Positions 35,897 through 49,800 of a stretch of DNA of 64,000 nt are shown here, piece after piece. The stretch spans positions 24,562,050 to 24,626,049 of the forward strand of contig OX393567.1 of NCBI GenBank assembly GCA_947652115.1. The letters are read 5' to 3'. This DNA is from Blastomussa wellsi. Taxonomy: Eukaryota > Cnidaria > Anthozoa > Scleractinia > Plerogyridae. The notes under the pieces are model-generated. The model saw only the letters and a program-made list of their open reading frames with translations, searched no databases and was not told where the DNA came from. The position numbers were made by a program, and so were the translations under genes. Every line of letters starts with the position of its first letter. Within the stretch, counting starts at the first letter, position 1.

Positions 35897-37539
35897 GTTG
35901 AAACGACTGCAAATCTAAAATTTAAACTTGAATGATCCACTGCCCAAGTCTCTGAGGATCTTCAACACCAGAAAGTCGGTCATTAACATCCAGAAATTGA
36001 TCTCTTCTTGGATTAAATCATCCCGCTAATGACACAACAACTAAACCAGGTGTCCATTAGTGAACTTTCCAAAAAAACTTATCCTTCGAAGCTTTATGAA
36101 CGCTTTTCGCTTCAGTAAAGAATTTATGGGCTTGGAATTCTTGTTGTTGAAATATAGCACAAGTTGATGACATTTAAAACAAGTGCAGTTCGGGACTCGC
36201 TTAACGTAGATTGACAAGCAAGGTCACTGACGCTATAATTCCGAAACCAAGCAACCAGAACCTCGCACGAAGCCGATCAACGTAGCAACGAAATCCCAGA
36301 TAAAACCGATAGCAAGCGTTCTCGAACACGATATTTCGCTTGCTGAAGACTTAATTCTCGTTTTTCCACAGAAGAATTAGGATCATTCGCGATGATCGAG
36401 ATGAAAAAATGCTGCCGCTAGCTGTTTAGTTTACTCGCAGCGCGAGATCGCCTAAAAACAATTCACTTCTCTCAATTACGTTGTAATGTCCGCTGAGCAG
36501 TGTGCTATGAATATTCATGTATTAACATGACGAGTTCAGTACTTCCAGCGAAATTTGCATATCTTTAAAATTCGGAGCATCGAAGCTACCATCCTCTTCG
36601 ACCACCACGTCGGAAGCCAAGAAATGCCAACACTGGCCTTTACAAAACGCAACCAGATCATTGTACGCACAAAGAGAACCCTGGGTATTTTTCTCAAGAG
36701 CGTTTCTGGCGCTAACTTGAAGAATTTGAAAACAGCTCTGGACAAAATAAACAAACTTTGATTACTCCCCTTGACCTTACGTCATATCTCTTAGAGACAA
36801 AAGCGCTGTAACGCAAACAATTTTTTCATGAAATACGCTTGATAAAAGACTTCCCGGCGGGGGTAAATTAACAAAAGTATTTCCTTCTGTGCACGCGTGC
36901 AATGCTTATACCCAGATCTCCAGCAGAGTGTCAATTCCCAACAAACACCAAAGTTTTCTGTTAGACTTCAAAAGCTGTTTTCGTTATAATATTTATTCAA
37001 GGACATTGTTGTTCGATGTATTCGATACGTTTGTTTAACAAATTATCCACGGCAGAGCAATTAAAAGTATTCAAGGAATGATGATTTCTTTAACACAAAT
37101 AAATACGATACAAATGGTGTGTCTCAAAGGATCTCAAAGTGCACTTCAGTATAAAGTATTTTCGTGATGATCCGTATGACCTATTTTGAATTAAAGCTTT
37201 TCTTGAACTGTGTAAATAACAGTTTTAGACTTTTCAGCCAACTTGTTAAAAACAGACTTAAAGAGAGACTAGTCCCTGACTGTCCCTTTCTGAAGTATTA
37301 CAAGTGAACATCATAAATATTCTTGTTCTTCGGCCATTTCAACTTTAGAAGGAGAAGAGAACAAACGGCAGTCTATTGATAATGTTTGTAACCGCCGTTT
37401 GTTTTCGTTTCCTTCTAAATTACAAGTGACTGGCTATCTATATATAATTAACACAATTCGGTGAAAACCACGGGGAATCTGGAATATATATCGGCGAAAC
37501 ATTGAAAAAAAACTCTTAAACGATCGACGCTCATGCTAT

Positions 37540-37676
37540 TTAATAATGATAATGATAATGATAATGATAACGATAAATCAACCTTTATATATAATTATTG
37601 AGAAATAAAACTCGAATCTTACATGCATCCATGTGGAACTTATTACAATATTTATTATATAACGATAATGATGATG

Positions 37677-37720
<44 letters not shown>

Positions 37721-37800
37721 TATAATAATAACAATAACATACATTTCATAGCGCTAGTTTTTTAACATATTCAAAAGCGCTTCACATTACAGGGTGTAAA
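37540..37800. repeat. (ATA)n microsatellite plus dispersed element
   Basis: AATGAT and AATAAT runs (about 37540-37733) are followed by CATAGCGCTAGTTTTTTAAC and TTCAAAAGCGCTTCAC. The last two blocks match those in the GPCR intron at about 2810-2850, so this is a second copy of that dispersed family. Confidence 0.55.
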
Positions 37801-38132
37801 AGGCTCACTGATACTTCAGCAGCAGCCGAAATGTTTCTTCATTAAAAGGGCAAGTGAAATTTTTTTGATGAACAAGAATGATCAACGCACAATATAGACG
37901 ATCAATGATAAAGGTTACAAGAATGAAGTTAATAATAGGTGAAATACTACAACAACAACAACAACAAGACAAGCTTAAACTTAAAGGGACACTGTCACGA
38001 TATATTTGCCTAAAACTCACTTCCTAATGGGTTCTAATCATTTGTCGAGTACTGCTCTAAAAAAGGTAACATTTACTCAGACTATTATAGATCAGGCCTG
38101 CCGGCAGTAAGAAGATGTCTAAAAACGTAAGG

Positions 38133-38570
38133 TTTTATCAAATCTAATTTCTACGACAAGAAAACGCCTCGTTGCCAAGGAAACAATCATAATGATGCGA
38201 TGATACCATATATATATGTATAGCAAGAACAACAAATTTCAAAAGCGAAACGAACTCTTTTTCACGTCCAGAATTCAAATCTTTAGATGAATTTTATTTG
38301 CAAGCGCTTTTTTTCAAATGTCGTGTTACTAAGTACAATATTTATAAATTAAGACCTCGCATTTCAATCTTTACACAGACTTTTGGCAAAATCAGCGTCC
38401 GCCATTTTTTCCAGTTATACCATCTGCACCTGTCCCACCCCCTCCTCCACCATGCGCCCCTCCCCCTCCTCCCCCAAACACCGTAAATGGACACAAACGA
38501 CACAGATTGGATTGTAAGAGAATGTCCTGGGAACAACTCAGCCCAGACCTCGTGAACAGGGACACGATTT
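38133..38570 (+). pseudogene. duplicated FH1/FH2-start exon block, no usable donor
   Basis: This block matches 41203-41617 almost base for base, including about 250 bp of upstream intron, the TTTTTTCCAG acceptor and an exon encoding VPPPPPPCAPPPPPPN and RMSWEQLSPDLVNRDTI. Similarity stops right after that point. The real copy continues TGGAAAAAG|GTATCT, whereas here the sequence turns into ATGGTGAAAAT. The nearest possible donor (ATG|GTGAAA) is in the wrong phase for the next formin exon. It is therefore most likely a dead partial duplicate, or an alternative exon with a separate end. Confidence 0.65.
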
Positions 38571-38825
38571 ATGGTGAAAATTTGAAACAAATCTATAATG
38601 TCGAATTTGCATGGCAGATGACTACTTATCAATTAAGTATATGTACAATCCATCCAATCCATCTTTTTTGGACAATTTTCAGGTGTTCTCCCCAAAGAAG
38701 CGATATTCTTGTGCGCACAAAACAAGGAAGCTTGCACGTTCAAACGAGTGACGCAATGGAACGTCAAAAGAAATTATGACGTCATAGAGCCGCAGCTTTA
38801 CAAAGAACCGTGGTTTTTACTCACA

Positions 38826-39029
38826 CTGAGCTACTGTGCAAGCAGCTAGATCAGTTAATGTGGAAGGTTTAGAAACAACACCAGCTAAATGAACGGTAAA
38901 GTCGAAATTTTGTATATCAATTTGACAGCATGCACGAGTTACACGAAGACTACTATTTGACATGATTAAATCAGCGGAGGAGAAAGAATCTACCACAGAG
39001 GGTATGCATGCGGTAAATTTGCTATGCAA
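38826..39029 (-). other. unidentified coding-like segment
   Basis: One minus-strand frame is open for about 65 codons, including SSLRVTRACCQIDIQNFDF and HLAGVVSKPSTLTDLAAC, and ends at a consensus-like donor CAGT|GTGAGT. The composition looks protein-like, but I recognise no family and find no partner exon or start. It may be a lone exon of an unmodelled gene, a fossil, or chance. Confidence 0.2.
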
Positions 39030-40386
39030 TTTTTAGAGTAATTTTCGTAACTTCATTCTCACTGGTTAGTGATAATGCCTTAATTCATTTTTTTTTCAAC
39101 CTTAATTGTGCTAACAACCTTCAATCGAGCAGCGCTTAACACGTTTCAGGTAGCTGAATTGCCACTTAAGTCTTTAGGTTGGAGATGCAAAGCGGACTTT
39201 TTATGTGCATCTTTTTATCAAAATAGAAACGATTAGCAAAACTGTGCTTCTCTTAGAAGTGATCTGGCAGAAAAATGGCAATTACCGGTAACTAGAGTAG
39301 AAGACTGTGAACATTACTTGAGGCGTAATATATATTTAAGCTCACAATTACCAAGGGAAAGACACTTATCTAAAAAGTAATTAGTTCGATGAAAAATGTT
39401 TTCGTTCGTTTAAAATGAAGCCAATAGAATTATGAAATATCTTCATATAAATTATCAAAAATTTCTTTTTAATATGATTATTTTATCAAACATGTAGCTA
39501 CACTACGATGGTGACGTTTGTCACAAACTCGATAACAGCCAAGAAAATCACGATTCTCGATCCCTTCAGTTTCGCATTTTTATGCTTGTGATCACTTCAA
39601 AGAAGTTTACTATAGAAAACTGAAACTTCGAGTTATAGCAAATAAAGACATGAAAGACTCAGCAGCGAAACTTGGAGCGGCAATAGTATACATTTTTCAA
39701 GAAACATTATGCACGTTTATCAACTATTAATTCATGTCTTCATTTACACATCGCTGCAAAATGATTCCAAACATTCATTTAAATAGAGAATCCTTAATCC
39801 CCAAATCCCAGTTTGATTTGATTGCTGGCAAGTTGTCAATTACTGTACGTGCTATAAAATTGCAACTCAGTTCTAAGCGATTTTGCAGAATTAGAAATGC
39901 CATGCAGCTGTATATAATTTGAGACTTCCAAGAAAACCTTAAGAACGAACAGCGACTCAGTTCTGTAGCTACTTCTTTTGAAAGAATTAATTATTGCTCA
40001 TAAAACAAGCGTTCTCAAATAATTAACTTCAGTAAATTGAGTGGGTAGATAAGAATGATAATGTTTTCTCAAAAACGCTGCAGAATACCTATGTGAAGTT
40101 GATAATACGCATCTTTTTACTTGTTACATTTAATTTTCTTGTTTTCCGTTGTTTCTCGTCATCTTTCGCTGTCCACGATATGTAACCTAAACGTTATTTG
40201 AAACGAGAAAATTGGACTTATCCTAATAACTCGCCCTTAATTTAGTAGTACAATAGGGAAACCATTAATTGAATTCCGACAAATATTATTGAGCTGGAGA
40301 ATAAATTACGTCTGAGAGCACAAAGGGAACAGTATATTTTCAAAAATAAATGTAGCAATGTTTTTCTTAATTTTATTTTTTTGCAG

Positions 40387-42270
40387 ATGCGGGATCAAAT
40401 TCCTGGAACTTTATCAACAGTATCTCAGACTTTTTCAAATGGTAATTCACCAAATAGATTGATACAGAGAGAAGAGAATGCCCCCAGTTAAAGTTTGTTG
40501 CAATGTTTTTAATATAAAATAAACAGCAACAAGCTTTCCTACGTTTAAGAAAAAAGTGCTAGAGTTTTTATTAAAATAATCTCTGAGTTAGTATCTGCCG
40601 CACTCCTCCGCAGCCCTTATCTTGTCGTATATTGTGATGTCGAGGTGGCCTCTCCTAAAAGCCTAGTGGTTTCCTGAGGTCTCCTCGCCTAACAACCTGC
40701 TGTATATCTTTAAAAAACTTGTAACATAAAGGCAAATTAAATGAAATACTATCCTTTTCCTTTAATTAGCAACTGGAGATTAATCCTGGCCTTTGCTGTT
40801 GCAATTCTGTTGTTTTCTGCTACTTTTATCACCAAGAATGGAGTTACTTTTGCTGTTAACATCTGGGTATTTCCAAGTAAGCAATCGTTTTCGTGCGGAT
40901 AGCTACGATAGGCACGCGAAAAGAAAAAGTTCTGGCAACTGAGACTTTGCAATTTATTTATTTTTTATTATTTTGCTAACACAGGTTTTGCGGTGCTTAT
41001 GGCTTCCTTTGTGTGCTCAGCTGAGCTACAAAAATGGATTCCCGCACTCAGGCACCCAGGTAATACTCACACAACAAACAGTGATGTAATAGTAGTTAAG
41101 AAGCAATCAAATTTCATTATGCATACATATCTTCAAAGACATTATCTATATCCCTCCAAAACCTTGTGATGTGCAAATAAGATTCTTAATAATAGTTGTT
41201 ACTTTTATCAAATCTAATTTCTACGACAAGAAAATGTCTCGTTGCCAAGGACAATCATAATGATGCGATGATACCATAGCATGAACAACAAATTTCAAAA
41301 GCCTTTTTTACGTGCAGCAATTCAAATCTTCAGATGAATTTTATTTGCAAACGCTTTTTTCTAAATGTTGTGTTACTAAGTACAATATTTATAACTTAAC
41401 GCCTCGCATTTCAATCTTTACACAGACTTTTGGCAAAATCAGCGTCCGCCATTTTTTCCAGTTATACCATCTGCACCTGTCCCACCACCTCCTCCGCCAT
41501 GTGCCCCTCCCCCTCCTCCCCCAAACACCGTAAATGGACACAAACGACACAGATTGGATTGTAAGAGAATGTCCTGGGAACAACTCAGCCCAGACCTCGT
41601 GAACAGGGACACGATTTGGAAAAAGGTATCTTACCTTCTTTGAAAGTGCAACAATTATACATGTTGAATCCAAGATTCGGTCTAAATTAAATAAATATTA
41701 GCCACTCCATCAATTAACGCTGCCGGTGAAAGATGACTCACTAATATTTGTATCGGATGCAAAACTCCTCTCTTGTGAGAGAAAGGAGAAGTATTTTTTC
41801 AATCCATCGTACGCGAAACTGCATGTAATACAGAACGTATCATTGTTACGCTAGACAGAAGAAAACGAGCAAAAAATAATAATTACCTTTTAAATCTAAA
41901 TTTTCCAGGTCAGAAAACATTTGCCTTTGGAGGGTATTTTTGATTCAGAAGATATAATAAGGGAATTTTCTCTCAAACCATCTACAGGTATGCTATCTAA
42001 CATGCTGTTTTTAAAAATTAAGTAACAGTGGACAGTGTGTTAAGTTTTAAAATACCAGATGACTAAGAATTGTCGTTTATTCAAGTCGTCGTTGATAAAT
42101 TTTAACAAATTGTGGAGGTGAAAATTATACTTCCAGACAGGTGTAATTGCTAAGTTCTTGTTTCGACTATTTTCACCGAAAGCACCATTGATACATCAAA
42201 AATTTTGACTTGAATGCATGAGATGGTTTGAGCCGATATCACAACGAAGAAAACCTGGTGACAAATTGGG

Positions 42271-42338
<68 letters not shown>

Positions 42339-43830
42339 GAAAACAGCGTATTTTAACTTATTATAATTATGTTACGTTATTTCCTAAAGGAGCGTCACCG
42401 AAAAAAGCAAAACGAGAAAATGCAATGGACGAGAAAAAGATTTTTAATATCTGTAAGTAAACCACTGCTGGAAGTTAAGTGGACACTAATGAAATCATGA
42501 AATTAAGTTACTGGTGGCGACATTTATAATGTGAATAAATGAAGACGTGTTCGTATAATTTGATTTACCCAGATAAGAAAATTTCTCGATCATCGATCAA
42601 AGGGGATAAAGACAAACTTTTAGATACTGGATGGGTGCTCTCATAAAATATACTGAACTTCTTGACATTGCGACTTACATGGGAACACGTTTATTAAAGA
42701 AATAGAGGACATTACTCGGCCACTCCAGTTGTCGCTTGTTCACCTGAGGCAAAATTCCTGCCAGAGATACGAAACATGTAGGTCCATGTAAACCTTTGTT
42801 GAGCCCTACGTAATTAATTAAAACTGTCAAGTTTTTGGAGCGCGGTAAGTCTCAAGCACATTTTATGGTAAATGCCCAGAGACTTGACTTCTATCCTTCT
42901 TTAGAATCAATTTTATTTCGTTATTCGTACGTTGTGATCCGCCCTGTTTTTCAGCAATCGTGTTGACGCATTACAAGCTTAAAGCTGAAGCGGTTACGCA
43001 ATGTCTTGTATCCGGGACTTTCCATTTGACTTCTGACGTGCTTAGACAACTGTTGGCATTTGCCCCAGACGATCGAGAGGTACAGAAAATTCACTGGTAT
43101 ACAATCTTTGACAATTAACATTAGAACAGAGAAACGAAACTCCCTCAGACGGAGCAGTGGTGAATTCGCGAAAAACCCAAACGCGCCAGTTTTTCCATAA
43201 TTGAAATGCAGCGAGCGGTGGTCTTAATTTTTCATCTCAATTGTCGAGTTGTAGTCATGAAAGTCGTTACAGTTAATATAAATGTAGCGAGTTTATTTAT
43301 TTATTTTATTTTTTTTAACGAACATGATTCTTTAACTTTATACGAAGACAATTTCAAAATTATTACATTGATTGTCTACAGTAACTATAAACAGGGCGAA
43401 AAAATGGATACGTTTTCCTTAAGATGATACTACTATAGCTAAAAAATAATGGTTGGAATTGATTATTTATGCTACTATGCCACTCTTTCTTTTCAGGCAA
43501 TAGCTTTAAGAAAACGTGAGAGAGAAAACGAGTTTTCACTTGAATCAGCTGAGCGCTTTTATCTTCAGGTATCATAGCATAAAAATGAATTGTAATCTGG
43601 TGTGTCTTGGATAAAATGTTTTGCCGTGAGAAATCAGGAATTAATTTTCTTTTGGCAGATTGCAGCCTCGGTGCCTTCTTACAAAGAAAGACTTCGAACA
43701 GTGTTACTTAAAGCCCAGCTTCAAGAAAGGATCGCGCAAATTAAACCTGTAAGATTTTTCATACACGCAATAGATAACAAAACTGTGATGTATGATCGAT
43801 GATGATGATGATGATGATGACGACGACGAC

Positions 43831-43861
<31 letters not shown>

Positions 43862-46800
43862 CAATTCTCGTGTTTTATCCACGTCCATCATACGTTTTAA
43901 GTTTGCCAGTGAAACATCTTCCTTGTTTAGCTTAAGCCATTCAAACAAACATGGCATTGATCTCAAGGAAAACTTTTCTATAATGATTTATAGATATCTG
44001 CGCAATATAAGTTATCAATATTAATTTTTATATTAACTTTTTAACTTTTGTTCCCAACTGTAGCTCTTGGAGGCGAGCGTGGCCTAGTGGTCAGGGCGCT
44101 GGACTTGTAATCAGGTGGTCCCGGGTTCGAGTCCTCCTCCCTGCCACTAAAAATGGATTTGTCTTCGGTGGCCCCGAATTCAACTCCTCCACGCTTTGTA
44201 AATAGCCAACTGGTCTGCCTCCTGCCAGCTGGGATTTTTAACAACTTTCTGTTTCATTTACAATATTTGTTTCCTTGTTTACAGTGTCCCCAATTAGCAC
44301 CGTGGTGCTAGATACATTGATTAAACGGCAAACGACAAACGATGAAATTTTCTTAATTTTAATACTATTTTAATTTACACTGTTGTTAGCATCTGGAAAC
44401 AGTCATTACCGCCTGCCAGGAACTCATTTCCAGTGAGAAACTTACAACGTTTATTGAGGTATGAAAAATAAGATGTGCAAGTCTTTTAAAATCCACCCTG
44501 TAACAAATCTGAACTAATCGATGCTGTGAAACTTATTTCCATAGCTGCTCCTAACCATGGGGAATATCATGAATGGAAGCAACACTTGTGCTTTCAAGAT
44601 AACTTTTGTCACTAAGGTACGCTGAGCATTTGATGGGAAATATTGTCTTACAATTCCGCTCCTACGGTACCTTGGATCCAAGCACAGAGAAAAGGCCACA
44701 TGGTCCAACATTTCGAATGGAGGACTGAATCCCGTTCCTCTAAAGGCAGAAAATATACACCTGGACGTGTTGCTATTTTCTCAAAAAATGATACCTTTGA
44801 AATTTAATTCGAGAAACTAGTTTGCGCCATGGCCCACTAGAATTTCTCAAGCAGGAAATTGCGTTAGACTCCCGATCTGGCAACGAACGGGACAAGCCGT
44901 TGGGATTGATCACGTGCTAGCAAAAGACATGAGCCTCTATCCACCAACAGTTTTCCTGTGGGTGAGGGGCTTGTACTATTCCATGCTTAATTATGACATA
45001 AGATGCTAGCTGAGAACTAAATGTAGCCTCTTTGAGCTTTTTAGTGATGCTCAGTTTTTTGTACTGCTTTAATCTGTAGCTGATGGATTATAAATCATCC
45101 ATGAACAAGACCGCCTCAGTGTTGGATTACCTTACTAGGGTCATCATCACCAAATGTCCACACATCGCAGCCTTAGAAGACGATCTCAAACACGTGGAAC
45201 ATGCATCGAGAGGTCAGTTATAATAAATTCTTACCACAAGTTGATCAAAAGGCTTCATCAATGGAACAGAAAGAAAGAACTGAAACGAGAAGCCTAAATA
45301 CCTACAAGAAATCACCACTACCCAGGTGTATAAATGGGTACCGGCAAAATAATGCTGAGGGTAACCGTGCGATGGACTGGCGTCCCATCCAGGGGGAGTA
45401 GAAATACTCCTAGTCGCTCAGTGCTACAGAAATAGGGATAAGCTCTGGCAAAAGGGCCACTACCACCACTACCACAACAACAACAACGACGACGACCACT
45501 TCAACAACAACAACAACCGAGCTACAATGCAGCAGCAACAACAACAACTATCTAATTGCCTTACTTATCGTTTATATTATGCTGCGGGGTGTAATTGTCT
45601 TTATAATATTCCCTTACAGATTATTTCATCAAATTTTCTAGACCAGAATTCAGTTAACATGCAACTTGAAATTTTGAGTAGCGACTTTGGTGACACTGGT
45701 GACCTTATGCTCTGGGTGCTTTCCAACATGTTTGGACAATTCTTAAGCCGGATAAAACTAAAAAAGTGTAAAAACATGCCAAGGTATAGAGAAATCATTG
45801 TTTTTTGTTCCTTTTTCCTCGAATTTTTTTTTATATTTTAAAATTTGTTTTCAGTTCCCTTCAAGTCATTAGACAAGGAAATACGGGAACTGTCCACGGA
45901 AATTGAGGTAACAACACTGTAGTCAAGGTCCTAGGTTTTTTGAGCTGCTCGGTGCTTGCAGATAATTTTAAATGTCATTTTTATAATATTAGGTTCTGGA
46001 AGAAGACGTCGAGAAAATAAATAACGACTGCATAAAAGATGAAGGAGACTCTTTCCGCGCTACTATTGAAGTATCCGTGACACATTAGTAAATAATGATC
46101 GATGAATTTCCAGTGTTTTTATTGGTTGAAGGCAATTGAAGATGAAATTTTAATATGGTATAACTGACAAACACGGCCGGCAAGAAAATTTGTCTTGTCT
46201 GTTTTTGCAAAATAGTTTAGTGGTTGTTTTAATAAATTATCTACCTGCGCTTGCTGGACGTGAGATACAGCGGAGCTACTTGCCTCGTTGGTGGTTATCT
46301 ACAACGTCGTATTGCGCGCGCGTATGATGCGCGCTCGTATGATAGTATGAAAATTATCGCAGGAAATCTAAAATTAAAATTAAGTTACCATCTAATAGTA
46401 TGAAAAAGAGGTAAATGATACTGAGAGAGGTAGTCAGAAAAGTTCTTTAACAGACGTCTTAGCTGTTTGCTGCGTCGGCAAAAGAAGAACTCCAAGACGT
46501 GTTGTTGCTTCGGAAGAATGCGAAAAGAAAGTTCACCCTCCTTGTCCAGTACTTTGGCGAGGATTCTAACAACCCAGAAGAGTTCTTTGGGATTTTCGCC
46601 ACACTGCTGCACCAGTTTGAGGTAAACTCAAACAAAATTAATTTTCATGCGCTTTCGTTTCTTTTAATTTCACGACTTCTGTTCAAAGTGGTTGCTAGCC
46701 TATGCTCTGGGGAGGAGGGGGAAGGGATTGCTTAACCCTTGTTTGGGAATATACGGGTGCCAATGGGGTTTTGAAACGCTGACCCTGAACTTTGACCTCT

Positions 46801-49800
46801 GTGTAGTGAAGTACAATTTTTCTTTTTCAATGAGTACAAAAATTCGATATAGGAAAATTTTCTTAGTGTATCTAAAACGATAAATACTGCAACTCATTGC
46901 ATTTATAGACAAACCGATCTTAAATTGCAGTCTTGATAGATGGATCGTTTCGATTGGTATCTGAAGCGGATTTCAGATTTTCGTATTTTTGAGCGAACTG
47001 GGTTCAGATTATATCACGTGGTCAGTTAGCTCGGCACACAAACAAACAGGCTTCCTCAGCCCCAGGTTCCCAATCGTTGCTGCTCGATTTTGCAGATTTT
47101 CGTACAAAAAATTAGGGACCGGTCATTATTTATCGCCTGGGGGGGGGTCGGAGTATTTAGGGGGGGATCACATGGTTTTTTGAAGACCTTTAGGGGGGAT
47201 CAGCCGTAATTGACAAGCATAATGGGGGGGATCAGCAACCATATATTCAATACCACGTTCAGTTGTATTTTGTATTATATAAACTTTATTCTAGCCCAGA
47301 CACAAAACCCAAACCCTTTTACAGACCCTCCATTTTGTAAAAAAAGTATCACTATTGTAGTCTAACATACACGTTGTTAATCAGGCACGATCTATTGAAA
47401 TTAGAAAGGTAATCAAGATTTTGAGAATGGAATACTTACAATTGCTCAAAATTGTTTCATGACGTTTCAGTTTGTTTTATAGAGAATCGTAATCTAAAAT
47501 CATAAACCCCAAACGTTCATTATTTTAATACGCGGCCGAATGAAAACAACAAATAAAAAAGTGTTTATTTTGGTGAGGCTGTATCTTGTTCAAAATCTTC
47601 GGCAGCCCTCTCCACTGGCTCTTCCACAGTCTCCACGTCAGATTCATCGGAATCCTCGCCCGAACTTGACCCTCTTTCAGCACCATTACTGCTATTCTCT
47701 TCGTTCATTCTGGCCACTACCACTTTCAAATTGCGTGCCAGCTCTGTTTCAAACACGCCTCTTTCCAAAAGCCATAGCAGAGGATCCAGGTGGAGACGCT
47801 TGACAAATCTCGCAGTGAATCCTGCATTAATACTTGAGACACATTTGTAAGTATTCTTTTCGAGTGAATCGAAAACCTCTTTAGCTACCTCTTTTGAGGT
47901 AAGTTTTTCTAGGAGAATTGCTGCTCGCTGACGTAACCTTTTCTCCTTGATTTTTTTCACTTTGCTCTTGTTTTCTTTTTTTCTTCGGGATAGGCCGTTG
48001 TTCCCCATGGGAGATGGGAACTTTCTCTTCAAGCTCATGAGGGTGGTCGTGAGCGCATTGGAGGCTTTCTGCAGCTCTTGGTGTAAGGCCTTCACTCGCT
48101 CTTGAGCTTCCTGGAAATATTTGAGCTCATCACTTGCAAACGGCCTTAAGGTATGCTCTTCTGTATAAAGGTTCTTTCGTCTGTTGTCGATAAATGAGAG
48201 CAAATCGTATGCTGAATTAAAGGCCTCATTGACAGTGGTCAAGGAGGACTCACACTTCGCGACATCACCACTGCCCTTACATCCATCCACGCCTGACATG
48301 AACTTCGTGATGTTTTGGCACACTCCCCAATTCTCGTTTCTAAGCAAGTTGTTTTCTTTATCGGAAAGGGCTTTTATCTTTGTGTTTAACTGCCAACGCA
48401 TTTGCTGTTGCTCGAGGAGATACTGTTTGAAACCGGCTTGTTTACTCACGAATGAAGATTCATAAATCTGCGGTACAACACTATTGTAGAATTTCAGCCT
48501 TTCTGTGTGTGGGTTGGGAAGGAGATATTTTTCCCACGGCTTCTTTTCTGGTGCTGAGTCGTTCCTCAGGACTTGTAGCTGCCCGGAGCGTCCAAATGAC
48601 AAAATCGCCTGCTTGCGCTTCTTGGGAGCACTGGCGGACGTAACACCTACCGATCACATTATAAATGTTTGTTAAGGATTGCGTTACAAATTATGCACCA
48701 TGTTGCCTTACGTTTTTTGTTCATGGCTGGTTTGAAGCACAAGCCAATTATTTTATAGAGGCCTTCAAAATAATCATCTAAGAAACGATAACTCAATACC
48801 TTCACTGCTTGTTCCTCTTTGCTTTGATTCGCCTTGTATCTGAGCGAAGAAACGCCTCAGACGGCGAGTTTGTATCTTCGTTAGTCCAATGTCTCGCTCA
48901 AGAGTTTCGTCATCAACGTCCAGGAAATGCTCGACCTTTGCAACACCAATTTGTTTAAAATTGTCTGTGTAATTGCTCAAGTCAGCTTTTGTTAAAAGAT
49001 AGTCAATTTCTTTATCCATTGAAAAAATAATGAAAGCAAATCAGCGCAATTAAACGAGTTCTGTGCCCACGTTTCGGCTAAAGGTAGGTTTTATATGTTA
49101 ATATGTAAAAAATAAAGTTAAAGTTAATATGTCACAACGATGTTAGTTAATAGTACGTCACAACAACAAAGCATTATTTAATAAGCGCGCTGAGAAGATT
49201 TCCCGACAGTTGGACTTCAGACATTGTAATTGAGCAAGAATGGAAGATATGACAGAAAAGCTTAGCAATCTGGACGATAATGGTGATCAGCTTGGAAAGC
49301 ATTTGGATTTAAGTGATGGAAGTACCCATAAACGATGCCATAATGAAAAGCGAAGCGAGCGAAGGGCGAGAACTGAGCGGCTTGTATCAGATATCGACAA
49401 TGACCATGTAAATAAATGATGGCTTTGCAGTCTTCGTAAAAATATAAAAGCTAGTAAATGTTTTCTGACGTTTCGATGTTACTAAAATCATCATGAAGGA
49501 AAACGCGGCAATTTCTTCGTGATACTGGTCCATTAACATTGAAACATCGAAACGATGCGGACATTAATTCTTTGTATTTATTAGAGACTGCAAATCCTGG
49601 TATTTGTGTTCACTATAATTTAGATAGGGTTATTCCCGGCATCTGAAAGACAACCCTATAATTTGCAGATCAGAGGTAAATAACAGTGTTAAATATTTAA
49701 CTATGCTTACAAATAATAAAATTAAATTAAAACGGAAATGTAGAACGTGACGCAAGCGAAGCGAGCGGAAAAAAAAATGTGGGGGCTCCCTCGTGCGTGC

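Larger units (their letters stand above)
35897..40386. other. spacer between the two head-to-head formins
   Basis: It should contain the delphilin promoter and 5' UTR just above 35896, and the missing 5' exons and promoter of the membrane formin. It includes an (ATA)n microsatellite with the TAGCGCTA / TTCAAAAGCGCTT element (about 37660-37800), the duplicated formin-exon block (38133-38570), and one minus-strand coding-like segment (38826-39029). I could not find the first exon of the second formin. Confidence 0.5.

Noticed and set aside
36531..36761. Open segment on the plus strand ending LKTALDKINKL
   Set aside because: It has protein-like composition but no start until 45 codons from the end, no convincing splice partner, and both strands are open. 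It is not enough to call a gene.
42271..43861. Possible CRISPR-like or coding repeats
   Set aside because: These are simple trinucleotide microsatellites without spacers, in introns of a eukaryotic gene.
44070..44145. tRNA gene candidate with A and B boxes
   Set aside because: There is no matching acceptor stem, and the sequence continues into a SINE body. The same reasoning applies near 13452, 22147 and 28304.
47565..48602. Treating the 345-codon frame as a complete single-exon gene starting at an internal codon
   Set aside because: No ATG supports that start. A clean phase-1 splice from the SAM-domain exon at 48800-49019 into 48646 gives a better model.
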